A program made the translations under genes and the position numbers. A stretch of DNA of 64,000 nt. It comes from Microcoleus vaginatus_C (GTDB lineage: Bacteria > Cyanobacteriota > Cyanobacteriia > Cyanobacteriales > Microcoleaceae). Below the pieces are notes generated by a model. It did not search any database. It was given only the letters and a program-made list of their open reading frames with translations, and had not been told where the DNA came from. Shown one piece after another: positions 27,582 through 36,037 of this stretch (its first letter is position 1; each line of letters opens with the position of its first letter). Location: the NCBI GenBank assembly GCA_040004035.1, contig JAMPLN010000017.1. One strand, 5' to 3'.

Positions 27582-28529
27582 ATGAATTTTATCAACCCCA
27601 AAACCGACTTTGCCTTTAAAAAAATATTCGGCTCGGCTGAGAGTAAGGACATTTTGATTAGTTTCTTGAATGCCATGCTCTACGAAGCACAGCCAGTCAT
27701 CGAAGACTTAGAAATTATCGATCCCTATTTAGATCCCAAAATCACAGGAGTTAAAGATACTTACTTGGATGTCAAAGCTAAGATTGATGGCAACAAAACG
27801 GTAATTATTGAAATGCAAGTATTGAATGTAGAGTCATTCGAGAAGCGGATTTTATACAATGCCACTAAAGCTTATTCAATGCAGCTAACCACAGGAAGCC
27901 GTTACAGCTTGTTAAACCCTGTGATTGCTCTGACGATTACCGATTTTCAAATGTTTGAGGATCTGGAAACAGTGATTTCGCGCTTTGTTTTCAAAGAAAA
28001 AACTTTTTTAACCGACTATCTAGCTGATGAATTTGAACTTGTGTTTGTTGAGTTGCCAAAATTTGACAAGACATTACAGGAGTTAGAAACGCTGACAGAT
28101 AAGTGGATATATTTCATGAAAACTGCTCAAATTTTACGGTCGGTTCCCGAAGAGTTGGGAAATGTGCCGGAACTCCGGCAGGCTTTTGCAATTGCGAATG
28201 AAGCGAATCTCGATCCTGATGAATTGGAAGATTTAGAAAGGCGAGAAATTTTTATTCAAGACCAGCGCGGTGCAATTACCAAAGCTACCAGAATTGGGAG
28301 AGAACAAGGCATCGAACAAGGTATCGAACAAGGCATCAAACAAGGTATCAAACAAGGAAAGTTGGAGTTAGTTGTGCGGCTGTTGGAGCGCCGTGTCGGC
28401 CCGTTGTCGTCGGAGATTCAAACTCGCATCAGTCAGTTATCCGCTGAACAATTAGAGAATTTAGGAGAGGCAGTTTTAGAGTTGGCTAGTGTGTCAGATG
28501 TGACAGATCGGTTACAGACATATTTGTGA
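27582..28529 (+). CDS. Rpn-family PD-(D/E)XK recombination-promoting nuclease/transposase-like protein
   Basis: 315 residues. It starts MNFINPKTDFAFKKIFGSAES, the hallmark of the Rpn/PDDEXK_2 family. The nuclease core is readable: Asp in YLDVKAKI, then the ExQ pair in TVIIEMQVLN and the following Arg/Tyr. After about residue 245 there is a run of EQGI/KQGI pentad repeats, then a C-terminal helical bundle (RRVGPLSSEIQTRISQLSAEQ) typical of such cyanobacterial proteins. RpnA-E proteins of E. coli are RecA-independent recombination-promoting DNases; this one is a solitary copy with no transposon ends. The frame continues open after the TGA for 69 codons (see the next entry). Confidence 0.88.
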   Translation: MNFINPKTDFAFKKIFGSAESKDILISFLNAMLYEAQPVIEDLEIIDPYLDPKITGVKDTYLDVKAKIDGNKTVIIEMQVLNVESFEKRILYNATKAYSMQLTTGSRYSLLNPVIALTITDFQMFEDLETVISRFVFKEKTFLTDYLADEFELVFVELPKFDKTLQELETLTDKWIYFMKTAQILRSVPEELGNVPELRQAFAIANEANLDPDELEDLERREIFIQDQRGAITKATRIGREQGIEQGIEQGIKQGIKQGKLELVVRLLERRVGPLSSEIQTRISQLSAEQLENLGEAVLELASVSDVTDRLQTYL

Positions 28530-28739
28530 GGAAGGGAAAAAAGCCTGGGTGAAGGTGGTTTTCTCAGAAGATTGCCCTTGATTGGTGTCAGCCCAAAGCG
28601 CACTGATGAACAATCAACCGTTTGGAAATTTGCCCACCAGCTCAAAACCCCTGCAAACCGCCCGATCGAGGTCGTGGGCTACTCGTCCTATCCCCAGCCG
28701 TATTTGATAAATGGTCAAACACTGCTGGACAATTTTTGA
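28530..28739 (+). pseudogene. In-frame coding remnant downstream of the Rpn-like gene
   Basis: Directly after the TGA of the Rpn-like gene the same frame remains open for 69 codons and ends with TGA at 28737-28739. The translation (STVWKFAHQLKTPANRPIEV, then VVGYSSYPQPYLINGQTLL) has protein-like composition, but no start codon with a Shine-Dalgarno is seen. It is either the 3' fragment of an unrelated lost gene or chance coding potential. I do not recognise the family. Confidence 0.3.
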
Positions 28740-28803
28740 TTTTAACTCTTAGAGTTGAGTGTTACCTTAACTAGAAACAGAAACATCTAAAGTCGAAAAT
28801 CCT

Positions 28804-30462
28804 ATGAGCAAATTTGTGTTTGTGACTGGCGGCGTGGTTTCCAGCATCGGCAAGGGAATTGTCGGTGCTTCCTTGGGCCGCCTATTAAAGTCGCGGGACT
28901 ATTCAGTCTCGATTTTGAAGCTAGACCCCTATATTAACGTTGACCCCGGCACTCTCAGCCCGTTTCAGCACGGAGAAGTCTTTGTCACGCAAGACGGTGC
29001 GGAAACTGACCTGGATTTGGGGCACTACGAGCGTTTTACCGATACTTCCATGTCTCGCCTCAATAGCGTCACCACGGGTTCCATTTATCAAGCGGTGATC
29101 AACAAAGAACGCCGCGGTGAGTATCAGGGGAGCACGGTGCAGGTGATTCCGCACATCACTAACGAGATTAAAGAGCGAATTCACCGGGTAGCAAAAAATA
29201 CTAATCCCGATGTGGTGATTACGGAAATCGGCGGAACGGTGGGAGATATTGAATCTTTGCCGTTTTTGGAGGCAATTCGCCAGTTTCGCAAGGATGTGGG
29301 GCGGCAAAATGTTGTGTATATGCACGTTACGCTGATACCTTGGATTCCTTCGGCTGGGGAGATGAAAACTAAACCGACTCAGCATTCGGTGAAGGAATTG
29401 CGGTCGATCGGCATTCAACCAGATATTTTAGTCTGTCGGTGCGATCGCCCGCTGTCTTTGGGCATGAAACAGAAATTGTCGGAATTCTGCAACGTACCCG
29501 AAGAATGTGTCATCACCGCTCAAGATGCCAAAAGTATCTACGAAGTGCCGCTGATGATGGAACAGGAAGGTTTGGCGGAACAAACCATCAATTTGCTGCA
29601 ACTCGAACATCGCCAGCCAGATTTGCATCAGTGGCAAACTTTAGTCAACAGGCTTTACAGTCCCAATCACAAAATTGATATTGCTTTAGTTGGCAAATAC
29701 GTGCGGTTGAACGATGCTTATCTTTCGGTGGTCGAAGCTTTGCGGCACGCGGCAATTGCGATCGGCGGCGACCTGAATTTGCACTGGATTAACTCAGAAG
29801 ATTTAGAATCGGGAAACCTCGATAATTATCTCAAAGATATCAACGGCATTCTTGTACCGGGAGGTTTTGGGGTTCGGGGAGTTGACGGCAAAATAGCGGC
29901 GATCGAATATGCCAAACACCATAAAATACCCTTTTTGGGATTGTGTTTGGGGATGCAGTGTGCTGTGATTGAATGGGCGCGCCACATCGCCCAACTAAAG
30001 GATGCCAACAGCGCTGAATTTGACCCAGATACAGCAAATCCGGTAATTAATTTATTGCCAGAACAGCAAGATGTAGTCGATTTGGGCGGTACAATGCGAC
30101 TGGGTTTGTATCCGTGCCGTGTCAACCCAGACACGCTAGCTTTCAAACTTTATCAGAAAGAAGTGATTTACGAGCGGCATCGCCATCGGTACGAATTTAA
30201 CAACGCCTACCGCAATCTTTTCTTAGAATCAGGTTATGCAGTCTCCGGTACATCTCCAGACGGCCGATTGGTAGAAATGATCGAATTTCCCAACCATCCC
30301 TTTTTCATCGCCTGCCAATTTCACCCCGAATTCCAATCTCGACCTAGCGCCCCCCACCCCTTGTTTCAAGGGTTTATCCAGGCCGCTAGCATCCAGGGAA
30401 AGCAGGATGTTTTAGAAGATGAGGGTCGCGACTTGGTGGCTGGGAAAGTTGTCGCAAACTGA
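28804..30462 (+). CDS. pyrG: CTP synthase
   Basis: 552 residues, full length. It makes CTP from UTP, ATP and glutamine. The N-terminal amidoligase has TGGVVSSIGKGIVGASLG and the segment KLDPYINVDPGTLSPFQHGE. The C-terminal class I glutaminase has the nucleophile Cys in FLGLCLGMQ (about 380) and the His/Glu pair in CQFHPEFQSRP (about 512). Everything required is present. The last 15 residues are an ordinary variable tail. It is a stand-alone gene between unrelated neighbours; upstream lies the remnant frame and no clear attenuator. Confidence 0.98.
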   Translation: MSKFVFVTGGVVSSIGKGIVGASLGRLLKSRDYSVSILKLDPYINVDPGTLSPFQHGEVFVTQDGAETDLDLGHYERFTDTSMSRLNSVTTGSIYQAVINKERRGEYQGSTVQVIPHITNEIKERIHRVAKNTNPDVVITEIGGTVGDIESLPFLEAIRQFRKDVGRQNVVYMHVTLIPWIPSAGEMKTKPTQHSVKELRSIGIQPDILVCRCDRPLSLGMKQKLSEFCNVPEECVITAQDAKSIYEVPLMMEQEGLAEQTINLLQLEHRQPDLHQWQTLVNRLYSPNHKIDIALVGKYVRLNDAYLSVVEALRHAAIAIGGDLNLHWINSEDLESGNLDNYLKDINGILVPGGFGVRGVDGKIAAIEYAKHHKIPFLGLCLGMQCAVIEWARHIAQLKDANSAEFDPDTANPVINLLPEQQDVVDLGGTMRLGLYPCRVNPDTLAFKLYQKEVIYERHRHRYEFNNAYRNLFLESGYAVSGTSPDGRLVEMIEFPNHPFFIACQFHPEFQSRPSAPHPLFQGFIQAASIQGKQDVLEDEGRDLVAGKVVAN

Positions 30463-30919
30463 TCTCATATCATGTCCGATCGATTAGTTCTGATATATTA
30501 GATGTCTGTAGGGGCGGTTCAGAGTAGACAATATTCAAATCGCCCAGACAAGGGACATTACAAAACCCACCCAACAGACCAATAGGATTTGATAGGGGTC
30601 GCACTTACCGGACTAGATATCGGGCAGTATTCTCAACGAGTGAAAAACCTTCCCCCCAACCCCTGTGCTAGGGCTGGGGGGCTAGTACCACAAGGCAGAA
30701 GGCAGAAGGCAGAAGGTAAAAATGCTGATATTTTTACTTAACTTTTTACGGATTTCAAGGGTGATACCACTTTCCAAAAAAAAATGTAACTTTAGGCAAC
30801 TTCCCAACCCCGATAGTCATCTGTCATGCCCAATCTAAAATCTACAATCTAAAATCTAAAATGGTATGAGTTGTCAAACTATCCTAAAATACCAGGAAAC
30901 ACAGGTTTGAGGAGGCTTT
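30463..30919. repeat. Intergenic repeats and hairpins after pyrG
   Basis: No gene is seen. A hairpin with arms cccccaaccc and gggctggggg spans 30652-30681. It is followed by three to four copies of ggcagaa (about 30694-30717) and by aatctaaaatct-type A-rich repeats near 30840-30860. These are low-complexity dispersed sequences that recur across this genome segment (for example near 35090). The first hairpin could terminate pyrG but lies about 190 bp after the stop. Confidence 0.5.
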
Positions 30920-31342
30920 GTGGCTTATTGGAGCAAAATTACTTATGAGAAAAGTACATACATAATTGACCTTGACACTATTAGTGCTTTTTCTAGCGAA
31001 CTGGATAACAAGCGTCTCACCTTTTGGCTGCCTAATAGCAGTCAGCCGATTATCCTCAATCCCCAAGGCAATTATGAGGCTTACAAGCAAGTTCTCGATT
31101 ACCTCAAAAAAACTATTGATCGCAATTCTAGAGGTTCGTGGATTAAAATTCATTATGACCGCAAAGAATTTGCGATAGATATGAGTCGAATTAGCTCTTT
31201 TGCTTGCGAACAGAACGGTCGGCTAAGCTTTTGCTTGCCTGACAGTGCAACTAATATTATTATCCTCCGCCAAAGCAACCCGGAAACTTATCAAGAAATT
31301 CAGGAATACATTAAAAATACGACTGGACAATCTCTGCCATAA
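30920..31342 (+). CDS. Conserved hypothetical protein with internally duplicated domain
   Basis: 140 residues starting at GTG. A strong ggagg at 30911-30915, 4 nt upstream, fixes this unusual start. The protein is two copies of about 65-70 residues: WSKITYEKSTYIIDLDTISAF ... YEAYKQVLDYLKKT aligns with WIKIHYDRKEFAIDMSRISSF ... YQEIQEYIKNTT. Each copy has about four beta strands followed by one helix, so the fold is a duplicated small alpha/beta unit. There is no signal peptide or membrane segment. I do not recognise the family. It is followed by a bidirectional terminator and by the convergent ROK kinase gene. Confidence 0.75.
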   Translation: MAYWSKITYEKSTYIIDLDTISAFSSELDNKRLTFWLPNSSQPIILNPQGNYEAYKQVLDYLKKTIDRNSRGSWIKIHYDRKEFAIDMSRISSFACEQNGRLSFCLPDSATNIIILRQSNPETYQEIQEYIKNTTGQSLP

Positions 31343-31471
31343 AGCAGTCATTAGTCATTAGTCATTAGTTAGAAGCATGAACAATGAAGGGAGACTATGT
31401 TTAGTAACTCCTCACATTCATTTTATTTTTTTTGAGCTAAAGTGCTTAGGTTGCACCCTAATTTTAGATAT

Positions 31472-31504
31472 GAAAAAAGCGCAAAAAAATGCGCTGATTT
31501 TTTA
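31472..31504. terminator. Bidirectional rho-independent terminator
   Basis: The stem agcgca (31478-31483) and tgcgct (31490-31495) enclose an A-rich loop, with an A-run before and gattttttaa after. It lies between convergent genes (30920-31342 and 31513-32400) and can serve both strands. Confidence 0.75.
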
Positions 31505-31512
31505 AATTTTAA

Positions 31513-32400
31513 CTATTGAACAAGCTGCCAAGCTAGTTTTGCCGCGCCTACCATGCCTGCTTGATTGCCCAATTCAGCAACCAATAACTGCAAATCTTCG
31601 CGAGAAGTCGGCAGAACCCGCCGCTCAATTTCTTCTCGAACCTGCGGCAAGAAAAATTCTGCACCTGCACTAATTCCACCACCGATAATAATAGCTTCCG
31701 GCGTCAAAATATAAATGAGACTTGCCAAACCGATACCCAGATAGCGCCCGTAATTTTGCCAAAATTCTAAAGCTTGGGAATCTCCAGACTTAGCTAAATT
31801 TGCTAATTCTATAGGTTCCAAACCCGTTTCTCGGCGAATTGCTTGCACCGAAACGTACTGTTCCAAAGAACCGCGATTGCCGCTGTTGCATTCCGGGCCG
31901 TCGGGATTTATAGTAATCAATCCTAGTTCTCCAGCCGCGCCTTGATGACCTACAAATAGTTTATCGTCTAGGATAACTGCACCGCCGACTCCTGTACCTA
32001 AAGTTATTAAAATTAGGTCTTTAAAGTGCCTTCCTGCGCCCAACCAAGCTTCTCCCAATCCGGCACAGTTGGCATCATTTGCTAACATAGTCGGCAGTCC
32101 GGTTTTAGCTTCTACCCAGTCAGCGAGGGGGACGTTATGCCAGTTTTTGAGGTTAATTGCAACTCTGGCTATGCGGCCGGCGGCGTCTGCGGGACCTGGA
32201 GTGCCGATGCCGATCGCACTTACAGCATTTTCGACCGGATTCAGTTGTAAAATAGCATCCGTCATCGCGGCTAAAACGGCTTCTGGCGTTGCGGGTTGAG
32301 GGGTTGGGACAGTTAAGGATTGGTTACAAAGACCATTTTCGCTAAATCTGCCGAGTTTAATGGCGCTTCCGCCTAAGTCAATGCCGATTACTTGTATCAT
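31513..32400 (-). CDS. ROK-family sugar kinase (glucokinase-like)
   Basis: 295 residues. The ATP-binding phosphate-1 motif is IGIDLGGSAIKLG, followed by GIGTPGPAD, the catalytic Asp in LANDANCAGLGEA and LGTGVGGAVIL. It phosphorylates a hexose, probably glucose, in the cytoplasm. The usual ROK zinc cluster (CxCGxxGCxE) reads CNSGNRGSLE, so three of four ligands are missing and zinc is unlikely; the His and Glu nearby (GHQGAAGELG) are kept. Substrate specificity is therefore uncertain. It is a single gene with a shared terminator downstream. Confidence 0.9.
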   Translation of the reverse strand: MIQVIGIDLGGSAIKLGRFSENGLCNQSLTVPTPQPATPEAVLAAMTDAILQLNPVENAVSAIGIGTPGPADAAGRIARVAINLKNWHNVPLADWVEAKTGLPTMLANDANCAGLGEAWLGAGRHFKDLILITLGTGVGGAVILDDKLFVGHQGAAGELGLITINPDGPECNSGNRGSLEQYVSVQAIRRETGLEPIELANLAKSGDSQALEFWQNYGRYLGIGLASLIYILTPEAIIIGGGISAGAEFFLPQVREEIERRVLPTSREDLQLLVAELGNQAGMVGAAKLAWQLVQ

Positions 32401-32624
32401 TCGATTTGAGTTTGGGATGCAAGGATTTGGGATTAATCCTCATAGGATAAACATATTTTAGGGTGCGGATTGTGCACCTTACCAATTAAGTTGGTAGTGA
32501 GGATTTAAATCCTCTTACTCCTATTTTAGTGTATAATAATTAGCGAGGCAAAATAGGCTTAATTCTTAATAGTATCCTAACGATCCCAATACCTAGCAAA
32601 AATTATGGATACAAGCGAGTTCGC

Positions 32625-33332
32625 CTATTGAATTTCGCCTAACTTACGTTGCGCTACCTCTCGGTTGTGCAAAGCATCGTGATAGTCTGGTTGGAGAGCA
32701 ATTGCCTGGGTATAAGATGCGATCGCCTCCTCAAATCTTCCTAAATTATACTGCTCATTACCTCGATCACACCACGCCTCAGCATCTACATTAACTTCCG
32801 ATTCTGCCTCCCCAGCCTCTGCGCCTCTGCGGTTCACTGCCCCAGAAAAACCCAAACCATTCCCAACAAAAACCGCCTCAATTACCCTCCCCTTTGTATC
32901 CTCCTCCTCAACCTCCTGCAGCGGAAACCGTGTCAATATCTCCCGCCCAATTTGCCTCGCAACCTCTGACAATTCCCCGCTGCCAATTCTACCTAACAAT
33001 ACCAGCCGTTGCGCCAATTCCTGAAGTGATGCCACCGCATCCGTAGCAGCGGTCTCATCATGTTCGCCCTCTAACAATCTTTCCCCAAACCGTCGCAGCC
33101 AAGCAGCCAATTCACCATCTTTAAGGCGTTTTGCGATTAAGAATCCCGCTACATCCCCTCGACTCCAGCCGACATTCACCCCTTCGAGGATTTCCATGAA
33201 TTTCGACTCGTATTCAGCGTCAGTTAAGGTTGGGCGGATGGCGGTATTTTCCGAAGGCGGGGAGGGTTGGCTTGGGGTTCCCAACAGTCGCTGAATTAGT
33301 CGTTTGAAGAATTGCAGAATTTTGTTGAGCAT
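32625..33332 (-). CDS. TPR-containing hypothetical protein
   Basis: 235 residues. A basic amphipathic N-terminus (MLNKILQFFKRLIQRLLG) could associate with the membrane. Residues 35-165 form a helical domain seen at the front of many cyanobacterial TPR proteins. One and a half TPR units close the protein (RGNEQYNLGRFEEAIASYTQ and a partial second ending in LHNREVAQRKLGEIQ). The middle has an acidic linker (about 140-185) with RRGAEAGEAESE. The TPR end is short, so the protein may be truncated relative to relatives. No function can be assigned. Confidence 0.78.
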   Translation of the reverse strand: MLNKILQFFKRLIQRLLGTPSQPSPPSENTAIRPTLTDAEYESKFMEILEGVNVGWSRGDVAGFLIAKRLKDGELAAWLRRFGERLLEGEHDETAATDAVASLQELAQRLVLLGRIGSGELSEVARQIGREILTRFPLQEVEEEDTKGRVIEAVFVGNGLGFSGAVNRRGAEAGEAESEVNVDAEAWCDRGNEQYNLGRFEEAIASYTQAIALQPDYHDALHNREVAQRKLGEIQ

Positions 33333-33369
33333 TTGTGAGGTTGGGAGGGTGGGGTATTTTCTATTTTAT

Positions 33370-33452
33370 AGCAATTATCAAAAGTAGGATTACATATAGA
33401 TTGCCCGCGATATCTGTAGGGAGACGGCACTGCCCTGTCCGGGATTGCGACG
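33370..33452. repeat. Dispersed repeat, second copy at 52783-52870
   Basis: The stretch from about 33370 (caattatcaaaagtagg) through gggagacggcactgccctgtcc closely resembles 52783-52870 (agggaaacggcattgccctg). The shared core agggNaacggcaNtgccctgtcc also occurs as a palindrome at 54226-54246. It is a non-coding dispersed family. Confidence 0.6.
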
Positions 33453-33474
33453 CACAACGAACAATCACATGAAT

Positions 33475-33565
33475 AGGACTTACGCAATCATCCCAGGTAT
33501 GGGGGCAACCGGGCGTGGGTTTTGCCCCTACAAAACACTATATATTGAGGCTGTGCGTAAGTCCT
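33475..33565. repeat. MITE-like element with perfect 12-bp terminal inverted repeats
   Basis: It has terminal inverted repeats aggacttacgca (33475-33486) and tgcgtaagtcct (33554-33565), a 91-bp element with no coding capacity. The same ends, less perfect, bracket the repeat at 6446-6556. Confidence 0.7.
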
Positions 33566-33582
33566 GATGAAGTAGAATTAAT

Positions 33583-34806
33583 CTACTTTAAAAGCGGATA
33601 ATACAGTTCTCCTGTTGAGTTGATATAACCGGCCCTATCGCCCGCTAAATCCCCCGTTCCCATAAATACGTCAACTCTCCCCGCGCCTTTGATTGCACCG
33701 CCAGTATCCTGATCCAAAACGTACCGATTCACGGCATTTTGTTCGAGTTGTCCCGCCGCATTCGGGTAAGGGAGTTTTGTACTAATTAATGCTAGTGCAC
33801 CAGGGGGCATCAAAGCTTTATCGGTGGCGATCGACCTTTCGGCAGTTACTGGCACTCCAATGCTTCCTGTGGCTGGAACTCCATTAGTATCCCGGAAGAA
33901 TACAAAGCTTTCATTTTTCGGCAAATATTTGTTCATATCTGCGGGAAAGTTAGTGAAATATTCCCTTAGTTTCGGCAAATTTAACTCTTCTAAAGTAAAC
34001 TTTCCGTCTTTAACTAATTCTCGCCCAACTCCTGTATAACTGTGACTGGTTTTGCCTGCAAAACCGACGGTCATCACGCTACCATCTGTTAGCTGCAATC
34101 TCGCAGAACCTTGGACGTGCACGAGAAATGCTTGGAATCGATCGCGCAACCAAACTAATTCTAATCCCCGCAGCAATCCTTTACTTGCCTGCAAAGCATC
34201 TTCGCCTTCTAATTGCAATCTTGTCGGGTGAGGTTTCGGCCAAGATGCCATGTTTGGCGGCACCCGGTACAGGGGATAACGGTATTCGGAATTAGGCGTA
34301 CGAGATGCTGCGTAAGTCGGCTCGAAATAACCCGTAAATGCGACTGTTCCTTTGCCATCTTTGCCCGTGGATTTGTAAAATACAAATTCGCGCTTGACCG
34401 ATTCCTGAAGTTGTGCGGGGGTTGTGGAACTGACAACTAATTGGCGGAATCGATCGAGAGAACGCCGAACTCGATCGCGCGTAACTCCTGCGACTGGATA
34501 GCGGCTGTAAGCAGTGGCGGCGGCCGATGTATTGAGATAGCGGAGGCTGTTGTCGATCGACTTTAACAGCAATTCTTTATCGCCCGGTTTGCCATTTTCG
34601 CCCCAGATTTGAGCGTCAAAGGCGATCGACTCCAATTCACTCGCTTGCAATTGATTTATACTAATTGGTTGCAGCGACGGAACTGCAACGGCGGGCACCG
34701 AAAAAGCGATCGCCAAAACGCAACAGGCGATGGCTAATAGCTGATAGCGAAAAATCTTGCTCAATTTCCAATCTTTCCTACTCAATTGATACTTTTCCTT
34801 ATTCAT
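33583..34806 (-). CDS. mltA: Membrane-bound lytic murein transglycosylase A
   Basis: 407 residues. A basic N-terminus and a hydrophobic segment (LLAIACCVLAIAFSVPAVAV, about 24-43) form a signal peptide or anchor. The MltA domain is marked by GYFEPTYAAS and RYPLYRVPP (about 160-190). The C-terminal 3D domain carries three conserved Asp (DQDTGGAIKGAGRVDVFMG). The enzyme cleaves the glycan backbone of peptidoglycan with 1,6-anhydro ends. The start overlaps by 8 bp the 3' end of the small upstream gene at 34799-35053, so the two are translationally coupled. A MITE-like element lies just after its stop. Confidence 0.93.
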   Translation of the reverse strand: MNKEKYQLSRKDWKLSKIFRYQLLAIACCVLAIAFSVPAVAVPSLQPISINQLQASELESIAFDAQIWGENGKPGDKELLLKSIDNSLRYLNTSAAATAYSRYPVAGVTRDRVRRSLDRFRQLVVSSTTPAQLQESVKREFVFYKSTGKDGKGTVAFTGYFEPTYAASRTPNSEYRYPLYRVPPNMASWPKPHPTRLQLEGEDALQASKGLLRGLELVWLRDRFQAFLVHVQGSARLQLTDGSVMTVGFAGKTSHSYTGVGRELVKDGKFTLEELNLPKLREYFTNFPADMNKYLPKNESFVFFRDTNGVPATGSIGVPVTAERSIATDKALMPPGALALISTKLPYPNAAGQLEQNAVNRYVLDQDTGGAIKGAGRVDVFMGTGDLAGDRAGYINSTGELYYPLLK

Positions 34807-35053
34807 CGTATCGTTCGACGCTAGAAGTAAATACCGGTTCTACGCGAATTGCGAGAACGCTGGTAGGCCGAACTACCATGTATTCGCCTTGAATATTTTT
34901 GATCGGGACATTAACAAATTCTGACGAATCTTGTTTGGGAACCAGAGTTTTATACCACTGTTGAAAATCTTGCAGCGTTGAAAAACGGATTTCTTCGCGG
35001 TGGCCGCCTTCAAGCAGCAGGTGTACGGAATATTCGCTGGGAGTTCTAGGCAT
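34799..35053 (-). CDS. Small conserved hypothetical protein coupled to mltA
   Basis: 84 residues (MPRTPSEYSVHLLLEGGHRE), with beta-rich halves around a helix (LQDFQQWYKTLV); the final part PTSVLAIRVEPVF is strand-like. There is no signal peptide or cysteine. Its stop lies inside the mltA start region (8-bp overlap), implying co-transcription. I recognise no function. A broken copy of its 5' end lies upstream at 35108-35163. Confidence 0.75.
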   Translation of the reverse strand: MPRTPSEYSVHLLLEGGHREEIRFSTLQDFQQWYKTLVPKQDSSEFVNVPIKNIQGEYMVVRPTSVLAIRVEPVFTSSVERYDE

Positions 35054-35107
35054 AGGAGATAGGGAGAGTTGTTGGAGGACAATCTAAAATCTAAAATCTA
35101 AAATTGA

Positions 35108-35163
35108 TGTGGTTGCCCTCAAGCAGCAGGTGCAGGGAATATTCGCACTTGTGTTCTAGGCAT
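35108..35163 (-). pseudogene. Truncated duplicate of the 5' end of the 34799-35053 gene
   Basis: The + strand sequence ending in gtgttctaggcat (start codon at 35161-35163) matches the start of the neighbouring gene ending gagttctaggcat (35051-35053) over about 56 bp, including tcaagcagcaggtg and ggaatattcgc. A length difference shifts the frame, and translation stops after 14 codons. It is a partial tandem duplication. Confidence 0.7.
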
Positions 35164-35534
35164 ATCTTTATTTTTGATTTTTGATTTTAAACTTTTGGAA
35201 CGATTCCATATTTTACCTCTTCCTCGGCGCATTCCCTCATCTAGTAGGTTGGGTTCAGGGAGAGGGGGAGAGTGGGAGAAGGGGAGAGTGCGAGAGTTGT
35301 TGGAGAAAAATCTCAATCTAAAATCTAAAATCCAAAATCTTAAATCGATTGACGGCGGCCCCCATCTGCGGCTACGCTGTGAAATTAAGGCTGCTTTACT
35401 CAAAGAGGAAGCAGCCCGCGTCGCTCAAAAATCTAGTTGCACTGCCCAAAGCTGCTACCAACAGCAATGGACAGCTAACCGCCAAACTGATTACGCCAGT
35501 ATGGAGGCTAATGGAGAATTTTAACACTCTCTGT
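35164..35534. other. Intergenic stretch with G/A-rich repeats and doubtful short frames
   Basis: This region holds gggagagtg-type purine repeats (35255-35300) and aatctaaaatcc repeats (35315-35345). From about 35349 to 35523 two plus-strand frames are open in parallel. One encodes a Cys-containing stretch (CTAQSCYQQQW) with no ATG before it; the other begins at a TTG. Neither can be supported as a gene by sequence alone. Confidence 0.35.
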
Positions 35535-35604
35535 AGCCGCCCTGCTCTGTGTTAACGTGCGGGGCGGCTGGGTTTTTGGGTTTTCCTAGAAAACCAAAAA
35601 CCAG
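35535..35604 (+). terminator. Two successive hairpins before the small gene at 35616
   Basis: The stem agccgccc (35535-35542) with gggcggct (35562-35569) is followed by gggttttt, a terminator-like structure. A second stem, ggtttttgggttttc with gaaaaccaaaaacc (about 35571-35604), ends 1 bp before the aggaga Shine-Dalgarno of the next gene. Together they could act as a terminator or as a 5' leader control element. Confidence 0.5.
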
Positions 35605-35615
35605 GAGACCATATT

Positions 35616-35855
35616 ATGTCACAGGAATTCGTACCTGACGATAACTTGTCCGCGCGTCCAAATTCCGACTCAGCAGTATCGGAACAGGAAGTCGTGCGGA
35701 TAACGGTTGTCGGTTCCCGCGCAGCCGTGTTAGAAACCATCGACACCTTGTACCGACTGGGATTTGCCGCCGTCGGGGATTGGAGTCCGCCACAGCGAGG
35801 CGCACAGCCGGGACAAGTGATTAGCGTACTCATTCGCCGTCACCGAAAAGCTTAA
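35616..35855 (+). CDS. Small conserved hypothetical protein
   Basis: 79 residues, with a clear aggaga ribosome-binding site 7-8 nt before ATG. An acidic disordered N-terminus (about 1-23) is followed by a compact alpha/beta domain: VVRITVVGSRAAVLETIDTL, a GFAAVGDWSPP turn and VISVLIRRH. There is no signal peptide. It looks like a small ferredoxin-like or ACT-like fold seen in cyanobacteria, but I cannot name it. Two hairpins precede it. Confidence 0.75.
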   Translation: MSQEFVPDDNLSARPNSDSAVSEQEVVRITVVGSRAAVLETIDTLYRLGFAAVGDWSPPQRGAQPGQVISVLIRRHRKA

Positions 35856-36037
35856 GAATTCGCCTGTTACATCCACGTCGGGCGGGCACGGAAGGCACTT
35901 TGATCCGTGGGAACCTTAATTTGTAGGGCTTGTGCAGAAACTCGGTTTCTGCCAAGTTCTATCAACGGGCGATCGGCCTTGATTAAAAAAAAAATTATGC
36001 TATTTATATTTTCTATAAACCTTCATCAATCAGTGAA

